A DNA stretch of 7,585 bases from Candidatus Sericytochromatia bacterium (GTDB taxonomy: Bacteria; Cyanobacteriota; Sericytochromatia; UBA7694; JACMQJ01). The notes beneath the pieces are model-generated. The model ran no database searches and was not told the origin of the DNA. It saw only the letters and a program-made list of their open reading frames with translations. The stretch covers positions 1-7,585 of the forward strand of contig JACMQJ010000457.1 in the NCBI GenBank assembly GCA_014377055.1, written 5' to 3'. Position numbers and translations under genes: made by a program. Shown here piece by piece: positions 1 to 6,791 of the stretch (position 1 is its first letter; each line of letters starts with the position of its first letter).

Positions 1-1
1 A

Positions 2-166
2 CAACTTTTTGACAGTATAGAAAAAATAAAATCAAACAATGTAAGAACAAAAAGTAATATCCAATATGAAGAGTTTTTTCAAATATTTATTTTATTAGCT
101 ATTATTTTAATAATGTTTGAAATTTTTATGCCATTTTTGCATAAGTATTTCAAAAAACCAGAATAA
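2..166 (+). CDS. C-terminal fragment of a BatA/BatB-like VWA-domain membrane protein (partial, 5' end outside window)
   Basis: This is an open frame entering from the left edge, 54 codons long and ending in TAA at 164-166; no start is visible. The fragment has a charged stretch (FDSIEKIKSNN...RTKSN), then Tyr-Glu-Glu-Phe-Phe, then one hydrophobic helix (about IFILLAIILIMFEIFM), and a short basic tail ending KYFKKPE. In BatA/BatB (aerotolerance operon) von Willebrand factor A proteins, the region after the VWA domain has the same order: a 'Y/F..ID.LEK....' segment, 'Y.E.F', and a C-terminal membrane anchor. The assignment rests on that short resemblance; the VWA domain and its MIDAS motif lie outside the window. 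If correct, the protein is anchored in the inner membrane with its VWA domain in the periplasm. Any other single-pass membrane protein remains possible. Confidence 0.5.
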   Translation, partial: QLFDSIEKIKSNNVRTKSNIQYEEFFQIFILLAIILIMFEIFMPFLHKYFKKPE

Positions 167-185
167 AAATTAATAATTTAAATTA

Positions 186-213
186 AAAAAGTTGCTTTAT
201 TTTGCAACTTTTT
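186..213. terminator. bidirectional intrinsic terminator between the VWA-like gene and uvrA
   Basis: The arms AAAAAGTTGC (186-195) and GCAACTTTTT (204-213) are perfectly complementary around an 8-nt loop. The hairpin ends in T-runs on both strands, so it can stop the plus-strand gene ending at 166 and uvrA arriving from the right. It lies about 20 bp past the plus-strand stop and about 87 bp past the uvrA stop. Confidence 0.8.
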
Positions 214-299
214 ATTGAAATATTCTCTCAAAGAAATAAATTTAAAATTGTCCGTCTACTTTAAAGGATGCATTATAGTTTTGAGTTTTTAAAAAACTA

Positions 300-3146
300 T
301 TACTTTACTCCTACCAAAATAGCTTTAGTTTTTAAAACATTTTTAAGATATTTACCTGTATATGACTTTTTACTTTTAGCGACTTGCTCAGGTGTTCCTT
401 CTGCAACAATTTCACCACCTAATCTACCACCTTCAGGTCCTAAGTCAATTACATGATCGGCTACCTTGATAACATCAAGATTATGTTCAATTACCAAAAT
501 AGTATTACCTGTATCAACTAATCTATTGAGCACCTGTAAAAGCTTTTCTGTATCTGCAAAATGAAGCCCCGTCGTTGGCTCATCTAACAAATAAATTGTT
601 CTACCTGTGCTTCTACGATTTAACTCAGATGCAAGCTTTACTCTCTGAGCTTCACCACCAGACAGGGTTGTAGCAGGCTGACCAAGCTTGATATATTCTA
701 ATCCTACATCAAATAAAGTTTGCAGCTTATTGGCGATACGAGGAATATTTCTAAAAAATTCAAGACCTTCTTCTACAGTCATATCCAAAACGTCTGATAT
801 TGTTTTATCTTTATACTTTACTTCTAAGGTTTCACGATTGTATCTTTTACCACTACATACTTCACAAGGAATATAGACATCAGGTAAAAAGTTCATCTCA
901 ATTTTAATTATGCCTTCACCACTACAGTTTTCACATCTTCCACCTTTAACATTAAAGCTAAATCTACCTGTTTTGTAACCCCTTACTTTTGCTTCCTGTG
1001 TACTAGCAAATGTTTCTCTTATTGGATCAAAGATACTTGTGTAAGTAGCAGGATTTGATCTTGGAGTTCTTCCTATTGGTGATTGATCGATACTTATTAC
1101 TTTATCAAGTGCATCAAGACCTTCAATCGATTTTACTCCATAAGGCTTAGTTATCGTTCTATAAATAGCATGTCTTAAATAAGGATATAATATTTCATTA
1201 ATTAAACTAGATTTACCTGAGCCACTAACTCCTGTTACAGCAACAAATTTACCAAGAGGTATTTTTAGATTTATATTTTTAAGATTATTAAGAGTAGCAC
1301 CCTTAATATCAATAAATTTACCATTTCCTTCACGTCTATGCAAAGGTACTTCAATTTTTCTTCTACCACTCATAAAATCACCAGTTAATGATGCTTTATT
1401 ATTTTTTATATCTTCCAATGAACCTTGAGCTACTATTTCACCACCATACCTACCAGCTTTTGGGCCAATATCAACAATATGATCAGCTTCCATCATAGTT
1501 TCTTCATCATGTTCAACTACTATTAATGTATTACCCAGATCTCTTAATCTTTTTAGAGTTGTTAATAATCTTGTATTATCTCTTTGATGCAATCCTATAC
1601 TAGGCTCATCAAGAATATATAAAACACCTGTCAAACCAGAACCAATTTGAGTTGCAAGCCTTATTCTCTGAGCTTCTCCACCTGATAAAGTATTAGCGGT
1701 TCTACTAAGAGTTAGATAATTAAGTCCAACATTTAATAAAAACTCACTTCTTGCCTTTATTTCTCTCATAATCTGATAGGCAATCATTTCTTGCTTAGCA
1801 TTTAATACCAAAGACTTTGACCAATCAAAAAAATTATCAATAGACATATCAACAACATCAGCAATAGATTTTTCAGCAACAGTGACAGCAAGTATTTCAG
1901 GTTTTAATCTTTTACCTTTACATGAGTCACATGGTTGTAATGTCATAAATTTTTCTAAATCATTTCTGGAATGATCTGATTCTGTTTCACTATATTTTCT
2001 TTGTAAATTAGGTACAACACCCTCAAATCTAGCCATAAAGTTATATGTATCACCTTTGACTTTGAATCTTTCATCTCCTGCACCATATAAAATTACTTTT
2101 TTTACTTTATCTGATAATTCTTTATATGGTGTATTAAGCTTAAATTTGTATGATTCAGAAACACCTTGTAATAATTGATTAATAAAAGGAGCTGGAGAAC
2201 CACTTTTACTCCATGGTGCTAACGCCCCATCATTAATAGACTTGGTATCATCAGGAATAATTTTATCAAAATCAATTTCAGATTTAAAGCCAAGACCATG
2301 ACAAGTCGTACATGCACCATAAGGGCTATTGAATGAAAATGATCTTGGTGATACTTCTTCAATACTAATATTACAATCAGGACATGAATAGCTTTCACTA
2401 AAAATAATATCCTTATTTTTATCATCTTCCATTATTTCAATAATAACTAATCCATTAGCCTTTTTCATAGCCAAATCAATAGAATCAGTTAATCTTGATT
2501 GTATACCTTCTTTAATAACTAATCGATCAATAACTATTGCTATATCATGTTTTTTAGTTTTTTCCATGTATATTTCTTCTTCAAGACCATGCACTTTACC
2601 ATCAACTCTAACTCTGGCAAAACCTTCTTTTTGAAAATTTTCTAAAAGTTGCTTATACTCACCTTTCCTACCTCTAACAACAGGTGCTAAAACTTGAAAT
2701 TTTGTCCCTGTTTTGTAGTCAAGAATAGTATCAACTATTTGATCAATAGTTTGAGGATTAATTTCTCTATGGCATGATGGACAATGAGGAGTGCCTATTC
2801 TAGCAAATAATAATCTAAGATAATCATAGATTTCCGTAACTGTTCCAACTGTAGAACGAGGGTTATGACTAGTTGATTTTTGATCAATAGAGATTGCTGG
2901 TGATAATCCTTCAATATATTCAACATCAGGTTTATCCATTTGTCCCAAAAATTGTCTAGCATAGGATGATAGGGATTCAACATATCTTCTTTGTCCCTCA
3001 GCAAAAATAGTGTCAAAAGCAAGACTGGACTTACCCGATCCGCTCACACCAGTAAAAACTATTAAGCTATTTCTAGGTAATGTTAAATCAACATTCTTTA
3101 GATTATGCTCTTTAGCACCTTTAATAACTATATTATTGTCTTTCAT
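300..3146 (-). CDS. uvrA: UvrABC excinuclease subunit A (DNA damage recognition ATPase)
   Basis: This is the complete UvrA, 948 aa against about 940 in E. coli. It is the cytoplasmic dimeric ATPase that scans DNA for bulky lesions with UvrB and loads UvrB for UvrC incision in nucleotide excision repair. Both ABC modules are intact: Walker A GVSGSGKS at residues 33-40 and again at 639-646, signature LSGGEAQR at 487-494 and 828-835, and Walker B YILDEPS (about 510-516) and YLLDEPT (about 852-858). Zinc ligands are present as C255/C258 with C279/C282 and C738/C741 with C761/C764; further Cys pairs occur at C122/C125 and C406/C409. The ATG start at 3144-3146 directly precedes the typical N-terminus (IVIKGAKEHNLKN). 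An AAGGG Shine-Dalgarno lies upstream with long, about 13-nt, spacing. It is transcribed alone, divergent from the dioxygenase gene. I see no E. coli-type LexA box upstream. No frameshift or missing catalytic motif was seen. Confidence 0.98.
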   Translation of the reverse strand: MKDNNIVIKGAKEHNLKNVDLTLPRNSLIVFTGVSGSGKSSLAFDTIFAEGQRRYVESLSSYARQFLGQMDKPDVEYIEGLSPAISIDQKSTSHNPRSTVGTVTEIYDYLRLLFARIGTPHCPSCHREINPQTIDQIVDTILDYKTGTKFQVLAPVVRGRKGEYKQLLENFQKEGFARVRVDGKVHGLEEEIYMEKTKKHDIAIVIDRLVIKEGIQSRLTDSIDLAMKKANGLVIIEIMEDDKNKDIIFSESYSCPDCNISIEEVSPRSFSFNSPYGACTTCHGLGFKSEIDFDKIIPDDTKSINDGALAPWSKSGSPAPFINQLLQGVSESYKFKLNTPYKELSDKVKKVILYGAGDERFKVKGDTYNFMARFEGVVPNLQRKYSETESDHSRNDLEKFMTLQPCDSCKGKRLKPEILAVTVAEKSIADVVDMSIDNFFDWSKSLVLNAKQEMIAYQIMREIKARSEFLLNVGLNYLTLSRTANTLSGGEAQRIRLATQIGSGLTGVLYILDEPSIGLHQRDNTRLLTTLKRLRDLGNTLIVVEHDEETMMEADHIVDIGPKAGRYGGEIVAQGSLEDIKNNKASLTGDFMSGRRKIEVPLHRREGNGKFIDIKGATLNNLKNINLKIPLGKFVAVTGVSGSGKSSLINEILYPYLRHAIYRTITKPYGVKSIEGLDALDKVISIDQSPIGRTPRSNPATYTSIFDPIRETFASTQEAKVRGYKTGRFSFNVKGGRCENCSGEGIIKIEMNFLPDVYIPCEVCSGKRYNRETLEVKYKDKTISDVLDMTVEEGLEFFRNIPRIANKLQTLFDVGLEYIKLGQPATTLSGGEAQRVKLASELNRRSTGRTIYLLDEPTTGLHFADTEKLLQVLNRLVDTGNTILVIEHNLDVIKVADHVIDLGPEGGRLGGEIVAEGTPEQVAKSKKSYTGKYLKNVLKTKAILVGVK

Positions 3147-3223
3147 TAATTATTTTTGACCCTTACTTAAATAATAAGTTAAACCTATTTCTTTAAAATA
3201 AATATTTGAGAAATTAAAACTAT

Positions 3224-3253
3224 CTTATAGATATTTTAGTGCAAAAATCACAA
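3224..3253 (-). promoter_or_regulatory. candidate sigma70 promoter of uvrA
   Basis: On the minus strand, TTGTGA (3248-3253) and TATAAG (3224-3229) are separated by 18 bp. This would start transcription near 3217 and give a leader of about 70 nt before the uvrA ATG. The hexamers are only moderate matches and the region is very AT-rich, so chance similarity is quite possible. Confidence 0.3.
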
Positions 3254-3387
3254 CTCAATTAGTTACTTTATTTTAACTTTATCTTTAAAATGTAAACATC
3301 GAATCAAAAAATTTAAGGTGAAGTTATTTCTATGCAATTATATTCCAATACATGTTATATTTAAAATCATATTTCTAAGTTGCAAAT

Positions 3388-3391
3388 GGAG
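3388..3391 (+). promoter_or_regulatory. ribosome binding site deciding the start of the 2OG oxygenase gene
   Basis: GGAG at 3388-3391 lies 6 nt before ATG 3398. The frame is open further upstream through ATG 3386 and TTG 3380, but ATG 3386 overlaps this GGAG and neither upstream codon has a convincing Shine-Dalgarno. The site therefore favours 3398 as the true start. Confidence 0.6.
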
Positions 3392-3397
3392 ATTAGT

Positions 3398-3985
3398 ATG
3401 ATTGAGAATACTGTAGAAAGATATATTCATCATCTTGAGCTACCAGTTTTTTATCCAAATATTTTTACACCAGAGGAATGTAAAAGAATAGTTGAAATAG
3501 CAAAAAAAGAAAGAAATTTACCATTTCAAAAAGCTATGGAAAAAATCTATGAAAAAAAAGTTGATGTCAAAGGAATGATAATGCCTCATCAAAACCCTGA
3601 GTCATTAAAATTTATTAGTAGAGTTCAAAAAGTCGCTATTGATACAAATAACAATCATTTTAAATTTGATGCTTCATACTTTTCTCCAGTATTTATTTTG
3701 GAGTATTTAAAAGATTCATTTGCTTATAATCATGTTGATATTAGTCGTTCTGATAATACTTTTCCAAAAATGAATATTCTTATCTTTTTGTCAGATCCAA
3801 ATGATTATCAAGGTGGTCGGATAGTCTGGCAACATTTACCGCCTGAGATAATGAATACATATAAACAAGAACAAGGAACGATGGTAATGTTTCCATCATT
3901 TTTATGTCATAATGTAGAGCCTATTATATCTGGGGAAAGATATTCCTATACAAATATGTATTGTAGTAATAATAGCTTTAGATAA
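3398..3985 (+). CDS. 2-oxoglutarate/Fe(II)-dependent dioxygenase family protein (prolyl 4-hydroxylase-like fold)
   Basis: This protein has 195 aa from ATG 3398 (201 aa if read from TTG 3380). With the 195-aa numbering, the C-terminal half carries the double-stranded beta-helix signature of 2OG-Fe(II) oxygenases. The iron triad is H112-x-D114 (in YNHVD) and H171 (in CHNVEPI), and R181 in GERYS is the usual 2-oxoglutarate carboxylate ligand. Between them lie the family-typical strand MNILIFLSDPNDYQGG and a GTMVMFPS strand. Such enzymes couple decarboxylation of 2-oxoglutarate to hydroxylation of a protein or small-molecule substrate; the substrate here cannot be told from sequence. There is no signal peptide, so it is probably cytoplasmic. 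The N-terminal 90 residues (FYPNIFTPEECKRIVEIAK) match the 'F....F...EC..I...' opening seen in prolyl-hydroxylase-like members. It stands alone, divergent from uvrA, with no functional clue from neighbours. Confidence 0.82.
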   Translation: MIENTVERYIHHLELPVFYPNIFTPEECKRIVEIAKKERNLPFQKAMEKIYEKKVDVKGMIMPHQNPESLKFISRVQKVAIDTNNNHFKFDASYFSPVFILEYLKDSFAYNHVDISRSDNTFPKMNILIFLSDPNDYQGGRIVWQHLPPEIMNTYKQEQGTMVMFPSFLCHNVEPIISGERYSYTNMYCSNNSFR

Positions 3986-4015
3986 AAAATAGCACAAATA
4001 TATTTGCGATATTTT
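3986..4015 (+). terminator. imperfect AT-rich hairpin after the 2OG oxygenase gene
   Basis: The segment directly after the stop codon is an inverted repeat: 13 of 15 positions in each arm are symmetric, with two mismatches. It folds around the centre CAAA-TATA-TTTG and is followed by a short T-rich stretch. It is a weak candidate terminator and overlaps the -35 hexamer proposed for the next gene. Confidence 0.35.
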
Positions 4016-4032
4016 AATTTAAGAGTTATATT
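4004..4032 (+). promoter_or_regulatory. candidate sigma70 promoter of the four-helix membrane protein gene
   Basis: TTGCGA (4004-4009) is separated by exactly 17 bp from TATATT (4027-4032), matching the consensus hexamers at 4/6 and 5/6. The predicted start near 4039 would leave a short leader of about 26 nt before ATG 4065. Confidence 0.4.
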
Positions 4033-4064
4033 AAAAAGTAAAGATTTTTTTAGAAAGAAAATAT

Positions 4065-4493
4065 ATGTTATATACAATAATTTTAAATATTCATAATATC
4101 ATGAGATGGGTTGTCATATTAACAGGTGCGTACGCTGTTTTTAGAGCAATGCAAAATGAAAAAGTATGGGATAGCTCAGCAAATTTAGCACGCTCATTAT
4201 TTGTAAATTCAATGAATATTCAATTTATTTTAGGAATAATACTTTATGAGTTTAGCCCTTTAATGCAAGAGCCTTTTTCTGTAGCTATAAAAGATCCTCA
4301 GAGTAGATTTTATTTAGTCGAACATCCAACAATTATGATCGCTGCTTTAGCTCTTGCACATATCGGATCAGCTAAAGTAAGAAAAGCTACTACAGATAAA
4401 CAAAAATATAAATTTGCAAAAATATTCTTTTCAATTTCTTTAATTTTAGTCTTAGCTGGAGTGCCTTGGTTAAGAAGATTATTACCAGTTTAA
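4065..4493 (+). CDS. conserved hypothetical four-helix inner-membrane protein
   Basis: A 142-aa hydrophobic protein with four likely transmembrane segments at about residues 4-26, 48-66, 84-103 and 117-136, and no cleavable signal. The loops are short and partly basic (KVRKATTDKQKYK between helices 3 and 4; RR near the C-terminus). Conserved-looking motifs include HNIMRWVV near the N-terminus, DPQSRFYLVEHP before helix 3 and LAHIGSAK at its end. The general pattern (an N-terminal 'LH..LRW', a middle 'EHP..M..AL..AH.G', a C-terminal 'PW.R.L') recalls small membrane proteins of unknown function found in several phyla and sometimes labelled cytochrome b-like. H10, H87 and H99 lie in or next to helices and could in principle bind a cofactor, but this is inference. 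The ribosome site is a weak purine run (AGAAAGAAAA). No function is assigned. Confidence 0.75.
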   Translation: MLYTIILNIHNIMRWVVILTGAYAVFRAMQNEKVWDSSANLARSLFVNSMNIQFILGIILYEFSPLMQEPFSVAIKDPQSRFYLVEHPTIMIAALALAHIGSAKVRKATTDKQKYKFAKIFFSISLILVLAGVPWLRRLLPV

Positions 4494-4530
4494 CTCTTTA
4501 CCCTTAAGATATTTAAATAGATTTTAATTT

Positions 4531-4566
4531 TATAATATTGACATTTAATCATTTTTACACTAACCT
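4531..4566 (+). promoter_or_regulatory. candidate promoter elements of the peroxiredoxin operon
   Basis: A perfect -35 hexamer, TTGACA (4538-4543), is followed after 17 bp by TAACCT (4561-4566), a poor -10. A perfect TATAAT also occurs at 4531-4536 but lacks a good -35. With the first arrangement, transcription would begin around 4573, inside the inverted repeat at 4570-4586. That placement would suit a repressor operator. The exact promoter is uncertain. Confidence 0.4.
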
Positions 4567-4569
4567 ATA

Positions 4570-4586
4570 TTTAGAATAATTCTAAA
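4570..4586. promoter_or_regulatory. Fur/PerR-like 7-1-7 inverted-repeat operator
   Basis: The sequence TTTAGAAT-A-ATTCTAAA is a perfect palindrome with 8-bp arms around one central base. Its core TTAGAATAATTCTAA matches the Bacillus PerR box consensus TTATAATNATTATAA at 13 of the 14 fixed or near-fixed symmetric positions except one symmetric pair (T/A replaced by G/C), and shares the 7-1-7 layout of Fur boxes. It ends 27 bp before the start codon of the peroxiredoxin-glutaredoxin gene. Its position, symmetry and target gene fit a peroxide- or metal-sensing repressor. The cognate regulator is not in the window, so the assignment is inference. Confidence 0.5.
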
Positions 4587-4613
4587 ATTGTAGTTTATAA
4601 AAAGGATGATAAA

Positions 4614-5354
4614 ATGTTAGAAAATCACGAAGGACAACATGTTCCAGATGTTACATTTAAAGTTAGAGAAGGTAGTAATTGGAAGGATGTAACAACCAAA
4701 GATTTATTTGCTGGTAAAAATGTTGCTGTTTTTTCATTACCTGGAGCATTCACTCCAACATGTTCAGGTTCTCATGTGCCAAGATTTAATGATTTAGCAC
4801 CTATTTTCAAAGAAAATGGTATTGATAGTATTGTTTGTTTTTCTGTTAATGATACATTTGTTATGAATGAATGGAAGAAAGATCAGCATGCTGATAATAT
4901 AACTTTTGTTCCTGATGGAAATGGTGAATTTACTGAAAAAATGGGCTTACTTGTTGACAAAAACAACTTAGGATTTGGTAAAAGATCATGGCGTTATTCA
5001 ATGATTGTTAGAGATAGTGTCATTGAAAAAATGTTTATTGAGCCACAAGTAGATGGAGATCCTTTTGAAGTTTCTGACGCTGATACAATGCTAAAATTTA
5101 TTAACCCAGAAGCTAAAACAAAAGATTATGTAACCATATTCACTAAAGAAGATTGTTCATTCTGTAATAAAGCTAAAGCTTTATTACATGAACATAATAT
5201 GCCTTATGAAGAAGTAAAACTAGGTAATAGTGTAACTTCAAGAAGCTTATTAGCTGTATCAGGTTCAAAAACAACTCCACAAGTATTTATTGGTGGTAAA
5301 TTGATTGGTGATTCAGTTGCATTAGAAGCATATTTCAAAAATACTACTAAGTAA
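4614..5354 (+). CDS. hybrid peroxiredoxin 5-glutaredoxin (glutathione-dependent peroxidase)
   Basis: A 246-aa fusion protein close in length to the Haemophilus influenzae hybrid Prx5 (about 241 aa). Residues 1 to about 165 form a Prx5-type domain with the active-site motif PGAFTPTC: P43, T47 and peroxidatic C50, with R127 as the usual catalytic arginine. Residues about 170-246 form a glutaredoxin with redox motif CSFC (C181, C184), the TTPQVF loop with its cis-proline (about 220-225) and GGKLIGD at the glutathione-binding end. Known members reduce H2O2 and alkyl hydroperoxides in the cytoplasm; the glutaredoxin domain recycles the peroxidase using glutathione. The Shine-Dalgarno AAGGA (4602-4606) is well placed before ATG 4614. 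This is the first gene of a three-gene operon, 13 bp before a disulfide oxidoreductase, with a PerR-like palindrome upstream. All catalytic residues are intact. Confidence 0.95.
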   Translation: MLENHEGQHVPDVTFKVREGSNWKDVTTKDLFAGKNVAVFSLPGAFTPTCSGSHVPRFNDLAPIFKENGIDSIVCFSVNDTFVMNEWKKDQHADNITFVPDGNGEFTEKMGLLVDKNNLGFGKRSWRYSMIVRDSVIEKMFIEPQVDGDPFEVSDADTMLKFINPEAKTKDYVTIFTKEDCSFCNKAKALLHEHNMPYEEVKLGNSVTSRSLLAVSGSKTTPQVFIGGKLIGDSVALEAYFKNTTK

Positions 5355-5367
5355 AAAGGTTTTATAA

Positions 5368-6786
5368 ATGGTTGAAATAAATGTTGATGTAGCAATTATA
5401 GGTGCAGGAACAGCGGGTTTAGCTGCTTATAAAAATGCCATCAAATATACAGACAAAGTTTTGATTATCGAAAATGGTAAATTTGGAACAACTTGTGCCA
5501 GAGTTGGTTGTATGCCCAGTAAGCTACTAATAGCAGCTGCGGAATCTGCCCACTCACTGCAAAAAACTTCTGAATTTGGTATCAATATCAAAGGAAAAAT
5601 AAGCATTGATGGCAAAAAAGTTATGCAAAGAATCAAAAGAGAGCGTGACAGATTTGTCGGATTTGTTTTGGAAGCAGTTAATAATATTAAAGAAAAACAT
5701 ATTATAAAAGGACATGCCAAATTTATTGATAATAAAACTTTACAGATTGATGATCATACAATAATAAAAGCAAAATCTATTATTATTGCAACTGGCTCAT
5801 CACCATTTATTCCACCATTCTTAAAGAGTCTTGGTGATAGATTAGTCGTTAATGATCAAATTTTTGACTGGGATGACTTACCAGAATCATTACTTATCTT
5901 TGGTTCTGGCGTAATTGGATTAGAGATAGGTCAAGCATTACATCGCTTAGGTGTAAAGATAAAAATGTTTGGTAAGTGTGGCGTTATTGGAGTTTTGACG
6001 GATCCTGAAATCTTGTCTTATAGCTCAAAAACTTTTTTGGATGAGTTTTATTTGGATAATATTAGCTCTATATCTCCTGAAGTAAGCTTAGAAAATAATA
6101 AAGTAAAACTAAAATATCAGCATCTTGATGGAAGTATTCAAGAAGAATCATTTGATTACGTATTAGCCGCAACAGGTAGAAAATCAAATTTAAACAAATT
6201 AGGTCTAGAAAATACAGATTTAGAATTGGATGATAAAGGTGTCCCTATTTCTGATAAATATACTACTAGATGTGGTAAGAGTTCAATTTTTATCGCAGGT
6301 GACTCAAGTAATTATATGCAACTTTTACATGAATCAGCCGATGAAGGAGTAATAGCAGGTACAAATGCAGCTAACTTTCCAAAAGTAAAGAAATTTAAAA
6401 GAACATCAAATTTTGGTATTATGTTTACAGATCCACAAATAGCAACAGTTGGTATGACTTATAGACAACTTTCAGGTAAAAATTTTGCTATTGGTGAAGT
6501 TTGTTTTGAAGATCAGGGAAGAAGTAGAATAATACAAAAAAATATTGGCTTATTACATATCTATGCTGATTATGAAACAGGATTATTTTTGGGTGCTGAG
6601 ATGATTGCACCAGCCGCAGAGCATCTTGCTCATTTACTTGTTTGGTCACATCAACAAAAAATGACAATTGACGATTTATTAGAAATGCCATTTTATCATC
6701 CTGTTATAGAAGAGGGGCTAAGAACAGCTCTTAGGGATGTCCATAAAAAATTATTAGATTATAATAATTCCAAAAAAAAGCTTTAA
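5368..6786 (+). CDS. FAD-dependent pyridine nucleotide-disulfide oxidoreductase, dihydrolipoamide dehydrogenase-like
   Basis: A 472-aa class I flavoprotein disulfide reductase, the usual length for Lpd/glutathione reductase. It contains the FAD dinucleotide fold GAGTAG (12-17), the redox disulfide in TTCARVGCMPSK (C43 and C48), ATGS (141-144), the NAD(P)H Rossmann motif GSGVIG (179-184), the second FAD motif IFIAGD (about 307-312), and a C-terminal HPVIEE (H444 with E448/E449) supplying the catalytic His-Glu of the partner subunit. PSK rather than PKK after the second Cys favours the lipoamide dehydrogenase branch. No lipoyl domain or 2-oxoacid dehydrogenase E1/E2 genes are nearby, so a role in a PDH-type complex is not supported. 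The gene follows the peroxiredoxin-glutaredoxin gene by 13 bp with AAAAGG as ribosome site. I infer it may supply reducing power to that peroxidase, directly or through a low-molecular-weight thiol; a true glutathione reductase activity is an alternative. Confidence 0.88.
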   Translation: MVEINVDVAIIGAGTAGLAAYKNAIKYTDKVLIIENGKFGTTCARVGCMPSKLLIAAAESAHSLQKTSEFGINIKGKISIDGKKVMQRIKRERDRFVGFVLEAVNNIKEKHIIKGHAKFIDNKTLQIDDHTIIKAKSIIIATGSSPFIPPFLKSLGDRLVVNDQIFDWDDLPESLLIFGSGVIGLEIGQALHRLGVKIKMFGKCGVIGVLTDPEILSYSSKTFLDEFYLDNISSISPEVSLENNKVKLKYQHLDGSIQEESFDYVLAATGRKSNLNKLGLENTDLELDDKGVPISDKYTTRCGKSSIFIAGDSSNYMQLLHESADEGVIAGTNAANFPKVKKFKRTSNFGIMFTDPQIATVGMTYRQLSGKNFAIGEVCFEDQGRSRIIQKNIGLLHIYADYETGLFLGAEMIAPAAEHLAHLLVWSHQQKMTIDDLLEMPFYHPVIEEGLRTALRDVHKKLLDYNNSKKKL

Positions 6787-6791
6787 AAATA

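Noticed and set aside
275..300. Hairpin ATAGTTTT...AAAACTAT overlapping the uvrA stop as its terminator
   Set aside because: Purely A/T plus one G-C pair, no following T-run on the uvrA strand, and a far better terminator exists at 186-213.
268..456. 62-aa plus-strand open frame
   Set aside because: It overlaps the 3' end of uvrA antisense, has no ribosome site and no recognisable protein features; it is a shadow of uvrA.
2219..3022. Minus-strand open frames of 68 and 75 aa inside uvrA
   Set aside because: They lie in an alternate frame of the complete, well-conserved uvrA and show only AT-driven Leu/Ile-rich composition.
3380..3397. Earlier TTG (3380) or ATG (3386) start for the 2OG oxygenase
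   Set aside because: GGAG at 3388-3391 is ideally spaced for ATG 3398 and would be overlapped or unused by the upstream starts; the added residues match no family feature I recognise.
4570..4586. The palindrome as a transcription terminator or RNA hairpin
   Set aside because: Only one G-C pair per side, a 1-base centre leaving no good loop, no T-run after it, and it lies just before a start codon; a DNA operator fits better.
5427..5720. 97-aa minus-strand open frame antisense to the oxidoreductase
   Set aside because: It is antisense to a gene with all catalytic motifs intact and has no ribosome site; the hydrophobic composition comes from the complement of the coding strand.
5368..6786. 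Assignment as lpdA, the E3 subunit of pyruvate dehydrogenase
   Set aside because: No E1/E2 genes nearby, atypical redox motif and a peroxiredoxin neighbour; the family call is kept but not the complex.
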